Source: Verrucomicrobiaceae bacterium
GTDB taxonomy: Bacteria; Verrucomicrobiota; Verrucomicrobiia; Verrucomicrobiales; Akkermansiaceae
Assembly: GCA_027487435.1 (NCBI GenBank)
Contig: JAIYDP010000093.1
Span: 1-64,000 of the forward strand
Reading direction: 5' to 3'
Length of the DNA stretch: 64,000 bases
Made by a program: the position numbers and the translations under genes. Positions 47,001-55,765 of this stretch are shown in pieces. Below the pieces are notes generated by a model. It worked only from the letters and a program-made list of their open reading frames with translations, was not told where the DNA came from and did no database searches. How positions within the stretch are numbered: position 1 is the stretch's first letter; every line of letters begins with the position of its first letter.

Positions 47001-47378
47001 ATCCAGCGGAGCCAGCGTCACTCCGAGGGAAGAAGGGGAGGGAATGGGCCCGATATGAAAAAGAATAACATTTCGGATAGCTTAAGGATTAGAAAGAAAT
47101 ACATGGGCAATACGAGATTCGTAAAAGTCGACTTTGTTCACTCGGACTTTTCTTCGCTTTGGCTTGTGCAAACCGTCGCCTGAGCTTTGCGTGTCGCTGA
47201 TGTCACGGGTACTTGAAGAAATTTGTGATCTCAGCAGGGGACTCTGTCCGTTCTGAGAAGCATGCAATGGATTCTGCAGGTCCCGAAGGGGAGACGAATT
47301 CGGAACGTTTGGCTGCACCCAAGAAACGTTAAAGGGCTGCAGTAAGTGATTTCCATCTGTAACTCGATCAGGCTGCAT
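44091..47378 (-). CDS. Six-PDZ-repeat membrane protein
   Basis: A large protein with an N-terminal basic tail (start 47378, MQPDRVTDGNHLL; KPKRRKVRVNKVDF) followed by six PDZ-like domains. Each contains a GLPI or similar strand and a G(D/N)VI(V/L)(S/A/E).(N/G/D)G strand-turn: 'PSSLGVTLAPL', 'SPAGLPIVKV..GDVVVEVNGEAL', 'KAPAGLPIRAVV..GDVIVSVNGQGI', 'DFGLPILSV..NDVIVEIDRREV', 'LYGLAVLSV..GDVILAAGGKSI' and 'GPGDVILAVGGVNITRM'. Most repeats carry an insert with (F/Y)M(V/L)(S/G)D..D between the GFGF-type strand and the GLPI strand. The last exons give two hydrophobic helices (FWLGIVLPLAALFNAVLYC; SIVSFLIEAIVIIIVASS). Introns of 29-41 nt interrupt it about eight times; the borders at ~45.1 and ~46.3 kb have alternatives. 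A membrane scaffold role is inferred. Confidence 0.78.
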
Positions 47379-47647
47379 GAAGATTCAGCTTCAATCTTGC
47401 TTTTGAAATCTCAAACGAGCAAATGATTGAATTCTGACTAAAACAATCTAAAGACTAAAAGATAGAACCAAAGTGAGTAACATGTGCATTTGCATTATTT
47501 TTAGCTCATTTGTAAAACGAAAATACATGAAACGCACTCCATCCAAGGATTTGAGGAAATTTCCACAACTTCCTTTCGCCAAGGTTTTTGACAGCATTAT
47601 TTTTGATACGCCTATTTTGGTCGACTGGCCAAGTTCGATTTTGAGCA

Positions 47648-48757
47648 ATGTCGTACTTACCTTATTCGTACGACAAAGTTCTAAGAAACCACGCCTATGG
47701 ACAACCGGTGGTTGCAGTTGAGGGGCAGCCTTTCCAAGCACCAGCAGCTGTTGCGATCTCGCAGTCTGGACCACCACCTGCTGTGGGTCCTACTGTGGGG
47801 TCCCATCAGGCTCCTCTTGGACAAGTCGAATACCTACCTCATCTTCATGATGCGAGGAAACTAGCCATTCCCCCACCCATGGGTGCTCCTGACAACACTC
47901 TACGCAGCCATGTTTCTGGGGGCCAGCATGTAGTCCAGCAAGTCGTTCTCGCTCAACCGATTCAATCGTCAGATCCTACGCAAGTGCAAGTAAGGAAAGT
48001 CTCTCGTGGGCTTGGCGGTTGGAGCTTCCCTTCGTTACGAGGCCGGATGGCGTTCCCGTCGTTTCGAGTGTCAGGTGGTCGTCGAGAGGAGGGAGACTTC
48101 TTTTTTCCAACTCTGATGTATGTCAAAAAACTAAAAGCACCTCTCTTTTTTGACAGCGTAGATTTTTTCTCGGCTTTGTCCTCTTCCCGGTGTGGTTTTG
48201 TGCTTTCTGTTACATTCGTGGTCAAAACTTTCTCACCAAGTTGTGCTCCATCGCATCCATTGTCATGCTTTGCCTCTATTTCATTGCTGGGATCGTCGTC
48301 CTCTCGATTGTTATTCAGCGTGAGTTGTCTTCATTCGAAAGTGACTCTGGTAGGCGACAACACACCAATCCAAGCCCCATGCGTCTCTCCGGTCGTGTCG
48401 CTGCTGAAAAACCAAACTTCAAATGCTACCACAGTGGACACTGGCTGCTGGGCATTCTTTCGAGTCAGTGTTCCGTCGCCTTCGGCTGGATCTTCACAAA
48501 GGTTCAACTACTTTGTGGAAGGAGCTCACGCGAACGTTTTTCAAGTTTATGTTCGAGATTCCGTCGGCGATTTGGCTCCTTCTTCTTCATACATGCGAGC
48601 GTCGACAAGCACAGCCTCTAGAGGCACATACCAACCGGATGGACGATATGTTGGATCCGTTGAGTTAAGGTTCTCATTCACGATGTGGATTGGAATCTTT
48701 GGAGCTTCTTCGAACTCTTCTTCATACACGCTTCGAGCACGAGGAGATTACTTGTAG
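47648..48757 (+). CDS. Proline-rich single-span or re-entrant membrane protein, unknown (333 aa)
   Basis: Introns at 47990-48024, 48118-48156 and 48320-48353 give 333 residues. Seen: a proline/glutamine-rich N-terminus of ~110 residues, a short folded piece (LPFVTRPDGVPVVSSV), a long hydrophobic stretch (~150-205: FFLGFVLFPVWFCAF, then a short RGQN turn and IASIVMLCLYFIAGIVVLSIVI) that may be two spans, and a Ser/Asn/Thr-rich C-terminal domain with several N-glycosylation sites. No family recognised. The unspliced frame is also open, but the spliced version reads better (LPFVTRPDG, and RRFFLGF leading directly into the membrane helix). Divergent from the PDZ gene by 270 bp. Confidence 0.65.
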   Translation: MSYLPYSYDKVLRNHAYGQPVVAVEGQPFQAPAAVAISQSGPPPAVGPTVGSHQAPLGQVEYLPHLHDARKLAIPPPMGAPDNTLRSHVSGGQHVVQQVVLAQPIQSSDPTQVQVRKVSRGLGGWSFPSLRGRMAFPSFRVSGGRREEGDFFFPTLMYVKKLKAPLFFDSVDFFSALSSSRCGFVLSVTFVVKTFSPSCAPSHPLSCFASISLLGSSSSRLLFSVSCLHSKVTLVGDNTPIQAPCVSPVVSLLKNQTSNATTVDTGCWAFFRVSVPSPSAGSSQRFNYFVEGAHANVFQVYVRDSVGDLAPSSSYMRASTSTASRGTYQPDGRYVGSVELRFSFTMWIGIFGASSNSSSYTLRARGDYL

Positions 48758-48834
48758 AATTTATGAAAAAAATGAAGGTTCCTATGTACATTGAGCCCAC
48801 TTACTGTACTTTTGATCCACAAAGAGAAAAAATT

Positions 48835-48907
48835 CGACTCCGAAGGGATTCGAACCCTCACTCTCTGGATCCGAAGTCCAACGCCTTATCCATTAGGCCA
48901 CGGAGTC
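48835..48907 (-). tRNA. tRNA-Arg (anticodon TCG)
   Basis: A 73-nt cloverleaf read on the minus strand. The acceptor stem GACTCCG pairs with CGGAGTC. The D arm is GCC...GGC, the anticodon stem is TTGGA/TCCAG with loop CTTCGGA (anticodon TCG, reading CGA), the variable loop is AGAGT, and the T arm GAGGG/CCCTT encloses TTCGAAT. The discriminator base is G and no CCA is encoded. There is no intron. It stands alone 78 bp after the stop of the 333-residue membrane-protein gene. Confidence 0.95.
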
Positions 48908-49179
48908 AACTCAATAATACTTGAATTTGATAACTCATGAAGAGAGTAATTGTTGTTTTGCCTTCGAGCACTTCAAGATTGGTTTTTGGCTCAGCTAAAC
49001 AAGCATTGACTTTAATTTGCTCCATGTCCTGATCGCTGGCGTCCTAAAATTTCACGCTCACGCTTTTTTGATGAAGGAAACGAGAAATTGCAGGAGGTAG
49101 CTCTTGCTGAATTCTTCTCCAGTAAAATTGACCCTCTTGTCTGCTAACAGACTACTATCTGTTATTTTTAATCTAGGAG

Positions 49180-49499
49180 ATGTCCAAGTCCTCCAAGCGA
49201 GAGGACAAAATTGTGAAGTTTGTTCCCGACACGGTTTCAGTCGATGACCTTCCACCTAACTACATGTCTCTTATCTCTTTGGTTCTCGGTTTTGTGGGAC
49301 TTCTGATGAAGGTCACGATGTAAATTGCCCGGTCTGAGTTGAGCAGAACAAGCTCATGTCATGGCTCGCCCTCTTCAGTTGTATCTCCTCAGTAGCGAAT
49401 ACGAAGAGCTCTGAGACCGACACAAAACAGATGGTAACATCTATTGCCTTCTCAATCATCGGGTTGGTCATGAATTATTTTGCGAGACCTCCAGCGTAA
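49180..49499 (+). CDS. Protein Asterix / PAT10 homologue (WDR83OS)
   Basis: Asterix (WDR83OS) is the small subunit of the PAT complex, which chaperones polar membrane segments in the ER membrane. One 35-nt intron (49312-49346) gives 94 residues. Seen: VPDTVSVDDLPPNYMSLIS (matching the 'DPTPDYMNLLGMIF' region), a first hydrophobic helix ending GLLMK, then NKLMSWLALFSCISSVANTKSSETDTKQM, the strongly conserved SxANxxSSExDxKQM signature, and a last helix before a short P-rich end. The size is typical. Confidence 0.92.
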
Positions 49500-49553
49500 A
49501 TCGACAATCCTTGCAGATTTGTACATAAAAGTAAAGATTCCAATCAATCAAGA

Positions 49554-49763
49554 ATGTACGCAACATTGAGCTGCCTCTACAACACAACCGCAGAGGTCAC
49601 TCAGTGGAACTCACTGCAGCGGCAGCTTGCGGCCGCGGGCGACCACCACCTCGTGCACCTCGCCGACCACTTCCTTCTTTATTTCCCTCAGATTTATGCT
49701 CGCCCTCTTCTCACAGTCAGAGAGGCGATCATTGCTAATACCTCTCCGCGGGGGACGGCGTGA
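49554..49763 (+). CDS. Short open frame, possible small gene or first exon
   Basis: A 69-residue frame starting at an ATG 54 bp after the Asterix stop, rich in L/H/A with an amphipathic look (LQRQLAAAGDHHLVHLADHFLLYFPQIYARPLL). Its clean hydrophobic periodicity suggests a helical protein or the first exon of a longer one, but I found no convincing continuation before the convergent gene at 49816. No family recognised. Confidence 0.35.
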   Translation: MYATLSCLYNTTAEVTQWNSLQRQLAAAGDHHLVHLADHFLLYFPQIYARPLLTVREAIIANTSPRGTA

Positions 49764-49815
49764 TCCACTTTTTGGCCTTTGCGGCCTTAGCAGTCAACAA
49801 GCATGAAAATCAATC

Positions 49816-51016
49816 CTACTTCGAAATATCGGCATCAGGCGTTGCTAACGGAGCATCAATCGAAACTTCCTCAGCTCCTGCAGAAAGGTTTGGCAAGGAT
49901 CCAAATTGAATCCCTGGGCTTGTGAGGACAACTTGACGGAGACAACCCTGCTCAGTTGGAGGAACGACGGTATCGGGAACATCAAAGACATTAGGATGCG
50001 GCGAAAACATGTGGCCGATAACTCTCTGCAACTCGGAACCAAAGATTGCATCTGACGAATAAGATCTCAAAAAAAGATAAAAAACAGGTAATTCCAGGAA
50101 AGCAAACCAGCGGTTCTTCAATTCTCTGGGCAGTCTTGTCAAGAATCGAGATGATCGAGTCGATATCGCCTTCCCTTTTCATGTCAATTTTTAACGACAA
50201 ATGTCACATGAGCATCTTGAACAAAGTGCTAGAAAACAGCGGAAGAGCCTGCAACATGACCTGGTACGTTATCCAACATACGAAGCGAGGAACCTCTCCA
50301 TGGCCATCAGCGGCAAAAGTCAGGTACTGCGTGGCGAGAGAGCAGCAAAGCATGGTGGAAACGACTTTCCCAAACTGCATTCTGTTGGATTGTTCAGAAG
50401 CGACTGATTTTGCAATCGCCTGCAACGTAAGGTAAAACACAAGCGCACGACCTCTTGCAAATTCAGCTCCAAGCCGTTCACTTGAGCGGACAACAAACTA
50501 TTGTCGGATTGGAGCTGGGCTACTTGCGCTTTCAAGTCTGCAATAGACTTCTCGGCTTCTTCAAGTTGGGCTGCCACGGCAGAGACGGACTCGATTGGGG
50601 CGGGAGACGGTGTCAGGGCAGGAACCTGTACAGTGAACTTTTACAATGAAAATAATACTTCAATTGGAGCCGCTGATCCTTCCTTCCCATCGACTTGAAC
50701 TGAGAACATGTCCTACTATGTCACAACAGCTAAGCAACTTGTACCTTCGGAATATCAGAGAACGCTTGCATGATCTTATTCAGCTCTCCCTGGATTGCTA
50801 AAAAGGTTCCCTTGCTATTGAGGAGCTCGACTTGAGCGGGCAGAAGGTTCTTCTTGCCCTCGAGATCCTGCGGCGGTCAATTCGATTACCAGGCGATGTC
50901 AGAACCTGGATTCGCTGGAGCTTTTTCCTCAAACTACGAGCTCTCCTCGACACGATCTTAGTGAAAGGATCGAGACGGTCATCATTGAGATCGTTGTCGT
51001 CGGCGTTGTCACCCAT
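49816..51016 (-). CDS. Coiled-coil protein with caprin-like N-terminus
   Basis: It starts at ATG 51016 (MGDNADDNDLND, acidic) and splices with introns of 32-38 nt. The first segment, KIVSRRARSLRKKLQRIQDLEG...NLLPAQVELLNSKGTFL, resembles the N-terminal helical region of caprin RNA-binding proteins (SRKLRNLEKKK...LN.EQ.E.L.K). A P/S linker (PALTPSPAPIES) leads to a coiled coil (VAAQLEEAEKSIADLKAQVAQLQSDNSLLSAQV) and then a hydrophobic, cysteine-containing helical domain (VSTMLCCSLATQYLTF...). The end is an acidic/proline tail with stop at 49816. The last splice (around 50.1 kb) has two readings, and I prefer the frame that ends ATPDADISK. The caprin relationship is tentative; gene structure is well supported at the 5' half. 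Confidence 0.6.
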
Positions 51017-52428
51017 TGCTTCACAGCGCCACCACTGCTGTAAAAGGAAATCCGATTTAATTTATTTTTGATTTGACCTTGACGCGTTGCCCCCCCCTGT
51101 GAATGCCGGCATTTCTCTGAGTCCGGTATGCTGTGCTCATCGTTGCGTGACTACTCCATTTTGTGATGTTCCACATCTAAGATCTGCTCTGACACTGTTG
51201 AAGATATTCTTTGTGCTGATAATCAAATTTCTCTGAGAACGAACGTTTCGAAAACATTTTTTAATCTGTTTCAGCGAGAAGGAAGTCGTCATGATCTTGA
51301 TACGCGCTTGATGGGAAGATTTTGTCTTCATTGGACGCGAAACGTTTTTGTCCCCCCATGTTGACAACTTTGCAAGGGTTTGATGAGTGGTCCTCGATAC
51401 GTGTATGGCGCCTCGTCATCGTTTGTATCTTTTTCTTTAAAGAAAGAAGTTGATTTGACTCGTTTTCGAATATTTTCAATTTGTCAAACTCCATTTTTTT
51501 CCGGAACGACTTGCAACTTTGGTCAGTCACAGCGAGTTTGTTTTGGTGTGCGCGGGCTGTTCGATCGTATCACAATCGACATCTGACAGTCTCATAATTA
51601 ACAGTCTGTGATGCAAAATTTAGAATTTTGTGGTCTACACGATTGTCAGCAGCACTCTGATGTCATAGACATTCAAAACTTTCTCTTTCCAACCACTCCT
51701 GCACTGTCCCGTACGGCCTCTTTTTCTCTTAATGCTACCTGAGATGAACCCTGAGTATCCTGCTCATCGACTCCAAAAAGAAGGGAAAGCAGTATCTCCC
51801 TCCCGTATCGCGAATCGCAAGATTCCACGACTCGACATTTTCTTTTCCTAGACCTCATAGACTAGTATGCAAGCATATTCGGAACCGTTAAGGCATGAAA
51901 ATCAAATGGGGTTACTCGAACTGAGACACAATATGTCCAGTCACTGTACAACCCATGTCAGACAATTGCGCTGAATTCGCATCAAATTCAAGCTCTGCGC
52001 TGCAGCTTTTCAGCATTGTCTCCTAGTGATGAACACGCTAATGCTCACTTGAAGTGACAAGCAACTTGCCCTGCAGTTTGCTCGTCTTCAGGAACGAGTT
52101 CCACCCAAGCATCGCTGGACGGCAAACGAAATGAGCACAGCAGTTAACCTGCAGTTAACCTGCAAGGTAGTGCTGAGAAACTAGCTCATTCGCCTTGCAG
52201 TGCACGCACTGTCGGAGGGCTTCGTTATGTTTGACTTGACTTTGACTGGCTCATCGTTCGTTGCGCCGGAAGCGATGCCACAGTTTGAGGTCAACATTCT
52301 CTCCTCTCTGCCTTTGTTTTTTGCATGATCTCTCGCCCTCCTGTTGCCTTGCGTGACGTCTCTGGTTGTCTTCGCCTCTCTATGTGTTTTGTCAGCTACT
52401 CAGCCAAAACCTGCTGTAGAAAGTTCAC
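51017..52428. other. Long intergenic region, A/T-rich
   Basis: About 1.4 kb with no recognised gene. A 77-codon minus-strand frame at 51261-51494 (MEFDKLKIF...) and a 61-codon one at 51673-51858 are possible small genes but have no family. An 11-bp unit (cagttaacctg) is repeated twice in tandem at 52141-52162. The final 130 bp should hold the promoter of the downstream cysteine-repeat gene. Confidence 0.4.
51261..51494 (-). CDS. Possible small protein (77 aa), lysine-rich
   Basis: An ATG-initiated frame of 77 residues, charged and helix-prone at the start (KLKIFENESNQLLSLKKKIQTMTRRH) and polar after that. It lies in an otherwise empty region on the same strand as the upstream coiled-coil gene. 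Length and composition alone are weak evidence, and no homologue is recognised. Confidence 0.25.
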   Translation of the reverse strand: MEFDKLKIFENESNQLLSLKKKIQTMTRRHTRIEDHSSNPCKVVNMGGQKRFASNEDKIFPSSAYQDHDDFLLAETD

Positions 52429-53188
52429 ATGATTCAGGTCGTCATTGAAGTCGCTCCTGACGTGTCCGTCACAAGGCACGTGAACGCCGAGAGGATGCCT
52501 GAGTTCTACGAAGGACTTTGCAAGGCTGTGAACTTACCTCGTGATTTCAACTCTTTCGCACTGTACGAGAAGTCCAAGAACGTGCGTTGAATCTTTTGCC
52601 TTCCTTATTTCCGTAGAAAGTTCTGCAACCAAGGACTGTGTCAGACTTGCCCCCACGCATCTTTGTCAAGCTGTCGTCCGCTCCTTCTCAGAACAACACA
52701 ACATCGTGGGCTGCTCCAACAATGGGCTCAGGTTCTTGACCGCATTTGCGTCAACTTACAGCTCAGTTCCAATTGAAAGATCTCCTCCTCGCAATCGTTT
52801 CGCCCCTCAGCCAGTTCAATACGCAGAACCCTCGTTTCTGACCAATATAACTGAGCGGGATGCGGCTTTCTCAGAAATGAGGGACTGGTTCTACCCGCAG
52901 TTCTCTGGGTGCTCCTGTTGCAGAGGCTATGTGTACTCTTGTGGTGACCAAACTTGTCTCAGTCTGGGCATGTGCGGTTGTGCAAGTGCGATGCAGTACC
53001 CAATGCATGACGACTTCGAAGGCCTGGACGCTAGGTTCGCTGAGTACGAAACGTCACCTGGAGCTGCAACAGATTACTTCTACCCCATATCCGCCTCCTG
53101 TCAGTGCTGCAGAGGGTACATTCATAGCTGCAATGGGGCGAATTGCAGGCGGAGAGGAGCATGTCTCTGCGCGTACGGGACCCACTGA
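52429..53188 (+). CDS. Novel cysteine-repeat protein with ubiquitin-like N-terminal region (229 aa)
   Basis: Introns 52582-52616 and 52732-52766 (both 35 nt) give 229 residues. Residues ~1-75 (IQVVIEVAPDVSVTRHV...EGLCKAVNLP...FALYEKSKNKVLQPRTVSDLPPRIFVKL) have the strand-helix-strand rhythm of ubiquitin-like, RA or PB1 folds. After a proline-rich linker come two copies of a module: an (F/Y)FYP or WFYP strand, then C-x-C-C-R-G-Y-(V/I)-(Y/H)-S-C, a short loop with one C, and a final C-x-C or C-L-C-A. That is six or more cysteines per copy, suggesting zinc binding or disulfides. No family recognised. There is no signal peptide, so a cytosolic zinc protein is favoured. Confidence 0.75.
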
Positions 53189-53257
53189 TGAGGACTTCTC
53201 CTCTCTGCGTCTTTGTATGTACTGATAGCATTCCACAGCCGTGTAAACCAGAGTCAT

Positions 53258-54123
53258 TCATAACAGTTTGCTTTCCTCCCGCTGGATGGCCCTTGTCTGG
53301 GTCAGATAAACAAGCCAAATGGAGGGAATGGTCGAGAGATGCCACAGAGAGTGTGCATCAAAGATCTGCGGCATCAAAGGTTTCCAATCCTCATCACATT
53401 CCAGATTGGCTTGAAGTCAAATAACTCCAGAGGAGCAGAGGAGGCAACAGAAATGAGGGCAGCTGCCATTGGGGCAAACACTTTTCGGTCGGGTGTGAAG
53501 AGAGTTGCAAAGGTGACGAACGCAGACGCGACGACCCAAAAGGCACACACCTTGACGTGGAGGCCGTAGTCGAATTTGATGGCGAGCATGTACGTCACAA
53601 AGAGAACATATAGTAGAAGTAAAAGAGAGCGAAGAACCAATTTAAAAGTGTCCACTCGCCTCCACTTGCGAAGGGCAATAGCAGTCACGAGATAAAAGGT
53701 TTGCTCGAGGGCGGCGAGCACAGAGAAATAGTCGAGCTTCTCAGTGACAAAGTATGGTCGATCTGACTGAGTTAACGTTGTTGTTGAGGACAGGACCCTC
53801 GTGAATGTGAAATATGAGGGCTGCTGCATTTGCAAGCATCCATTGGCTGGAGTAGAAATAGTAGAAATGAGGACACGTAAGCTGTCTCAGTTTGCAGAAG
53901 AAGCGGCTGCTCCATTATTTGGTACAGGGACGCCAGACATATGCACGATCAAAGCGATCAAACTAAAGAGCGCAGAGGCTGGTTCCTCAATGAACAAGAG
54001 TGCTTGCACACGAAGAGAGGGATCAGGATTGATTGCACATCGGACGCCTTGAACGTAAGCGAGATCACGGAAGGGCAACAAATCATTAGGACGAGCAACA
54101 AAACTCGCCGAAGGACCATTCAT
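53258..54123 (-). CDS. Per1/PGAP3-like GPI-anchor lipid-remodelling protein (248 aa)
   Basis: A Per1/PGAP3 family member, an ER/Golgi membrane hydrolase of the CREST superfamily that removes the unsaturated acyl chain from GPI anchors. Four introns (32, 30, 25 and 32 nt) give 248 residues. Seen: FIEEPASALFSLIALIVH (family EPAS motif), NAAALIFHIHEGP (the conserved FH), TEKLDYFSVLAAL (TE..DYFSA motif), FDYGLHVKV, PLELFDFKPIW and FDAHSLWHLSTIP (DAH.LWH). Histidine and aspartate residues of the CREST active site are present. The usual lumenal cysteine-rich domain (~80 residues) is missing or lies in unrecognised 5' exons that would overlap the divergent acetyltransferase. Start codons of the two genes are 20 bp apart. 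Confidence 0.85.
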
Positions 54124-54143
54124 GTTACTGGGTACATTCGACC

Positions 54144-54875
54144 ATGGTACTGTGGGCTTTGCGGTTTCTTCAGTTTGATACTGACCTCTTTGGGATCAAG
54201 ACTGGTGTCCTCGACAGATGCTCGACTGACGATGGGCTACCCTTGGTGGATGCAGTGGCAAGTGCTCGAGAACAGGGCTTGAAGTTGCTGTATGTGTCGC
54301 TGGAAAAAGCCGACGAGCTTGAGATTAGCTTCATGGTCGAGCACAACATTAATTACGTTGACGACAAAGTCACATTCCACCGCTCTGTCGCGGATGCTAC
54401 CACTTCGACTCAGCCCACATCTGGTTTAATCGTCGAGAGGGTTGATGCAACGTCTCCGCAGCTCGAAGAACTCGCCATCGCTTCTGGACACGCGTCCAGA
54501 TTTTTCGCTGACTCCAACATCAGCAGGGAGGCCGCTAAAGAACTCTTTAGGCGTTGGATGCAGAATTCCATCAAAGGACTTGCGGCGAAAGACGTGTTCG
54601 CAGCAAAGGACGACGTAGGATTCGTCGTTGGGATGATTACGCTGCGAGTTGTTGGCGAGCATGGAGACATTGGCTTGATTGCGGTTGATCCTAGCCGCAG
54701 GAACGGAGGGATCGGTCAAACGTTGCTGCAGAAGAGTTTTGAGTGGGCGCGAGAAAATTCTCTGACGACCATGACCGTCGTGACGCAGCGGGCGAACGAA
54801 GGGGCTTGCCGTTTCTACAAAAAGAATGGATTCGAAGAGATGGGACATGTATTTGTGTACCATGTGTGGCTGTAA
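54144..54875 (+). CDS. GNAT-family N-acetyltransferase, WecD-like
   Basis: A 243-residue uninterrupted frame. The C-terminal half has the GNAT acetyl-CoA fold: ITLRVVGEHGDIGLIAVDPSRRNGGIGQTLLQKSFEWA (motif A, with R-x-x-G-G/x-G as RRNGGIG) and FYKKNGFEEMGHVF (motif B). The N-terminal half begins RFLQFDTDLFGIKTGVLD, like the 'W(D)T..FG...GR' start of bacterial WecD-type sugar-amine acetyltransferases, and continues with a LLYVSLEK and a VDDKVTFHR segment. The substrate may be an amino sugar, but this is inference. No introns, unlike neighbours, and of bacterial type, so acquisition by transfer is possible. Confidence 0.8.
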   Translation: MVLWALRFLQFDTDLFGIKTGVLDRCSTDDGLPLVDAVASAREQGLKLLYVSLEKADELEISFMVEHNINYVDDKVTFHRSVADATTSTQPTSGLIVERVDATSPQLEELAIASGHASRFFADSNISREAAKELFRRWMQNSIKGLAAKDVFAAKDDVGFVVGMITLRVVGEHGDIGLIAVDPSRRNGGIGQTLLQKSFEWARENSLTTMTVVTQRANEGACRFYKKNGFEEMGHVFVYHVWL

Positions 54876-55011
54876 ACAACAACTGAAGACGTTCCTGACT
54901 CAGAACTCCATGCGCCGCAAACTTGATTCGCAGAGAAGCCTTGACTAACCCGATCATGAGAATTTGACCTCACCGAGGCACTCGAGCGAGCAAACATTCG
55001 TTGGGTGGCAG

Positions 55012-55735
55012 TCACAGAGCTGCCTGCGCCAAGAAGTCTGCCAGAGCCATGGCAATGCGGGCGGTGAGGCCAAAGACGATGTGGCCGCTGTAATTGAAGA
55101 AATGGATGATGGTGATGGTGCCTCGCCAAGGCACCTCCGCGGAGCTGTAAACGGGAGGGGAGCGGTTGAGAAAAAGTCTTAGAGGAACAAAAAATATCTC
55201 AGCGACCTTGAGCGTCAAAGGCGCTAATGCTGCGCTACTTCGGACGGGTTGGCTTCGATGCAGCTTCGGTCGCCAACGAACTCGAACACAAATGGAGTGA
55301 CTAGAATGCCAAAACGGCTGAGAGCTACGTTTCAGATGATGACTCTGGATGGGCGTACCGTCATCAAGTTGGCCAAGGAGAAGAAGGGACGAGGAAGGAA
55401 TCCCTACTTCTTCGAAAATCTCTCTCAAGGCGCAGGAGAGTGCACTTGCGTCAGTCGGGTCCTTCTTCCCTGCAGGATTATACGAACCACGGTAGCTCAG
55501 ACCTCCAGGAAATGCAGATTCTCCAGCATGAGTTTTCAAGTTCATGGACCTTTTCGTCACCAAGACGGACGCTTCAGTCGAGTCCTTGCACTGTGAGGCT
55601 CAATTCGAAAACGCGGTCTACGGTGACTCGGAATAGTATAAGCCCAATCGAAGCCTTTGCTTTTGGTTCCGCAACTGATAAAGCTTTCGGTTGAAAACGC
55701 TCTAGTGTCGTCCGAATTACATCAATGTCGTGCAT
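55012..55735 (-). CDS. Nudix hydrolase, coenzyme A diphosphatase type (NUDT7/8-like, 195 aa)
   Basis: Introns at 55591-55627 (37 nt) plus three of 33, 34 and 32 nt give 195 residues. Seen: VLVTKRSMNLKTHAGESAFPGGK, then the Nudix box GG-x-KDPTDASALSCALREIFEEVGI, with D in place of the first E as is common in the CoA-cleaving subfamily (UPF0035 motif 'L..H.GE..FPGG'). Next come FGILVTPFVFEFV and NPSEVAEIFFVPL, and a hydrophobic ITIIHF..GHIVFGLTARI that matches the end of the domain. It hydrolyses CoA or acyl-CoA to phosphopantetheine and 3',5'-ADP. No clear peroxisomal C-terminal signal (ends AQAAL). An in-frame ATG at 55774 would overlap the divergent gene. Confidence 0.88.
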
Positions 55736-55765
55736 CTCAATATTCTTAAATTTGCTCTTTAACAA

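Noticed and set aside
45155-47021. Several separate PDZ genes
   Set aside because: Short introns join the frames inside PDZ domains (for example between VNGEALGGE and the following helix), so a single multi-PDZ gene is more economical.
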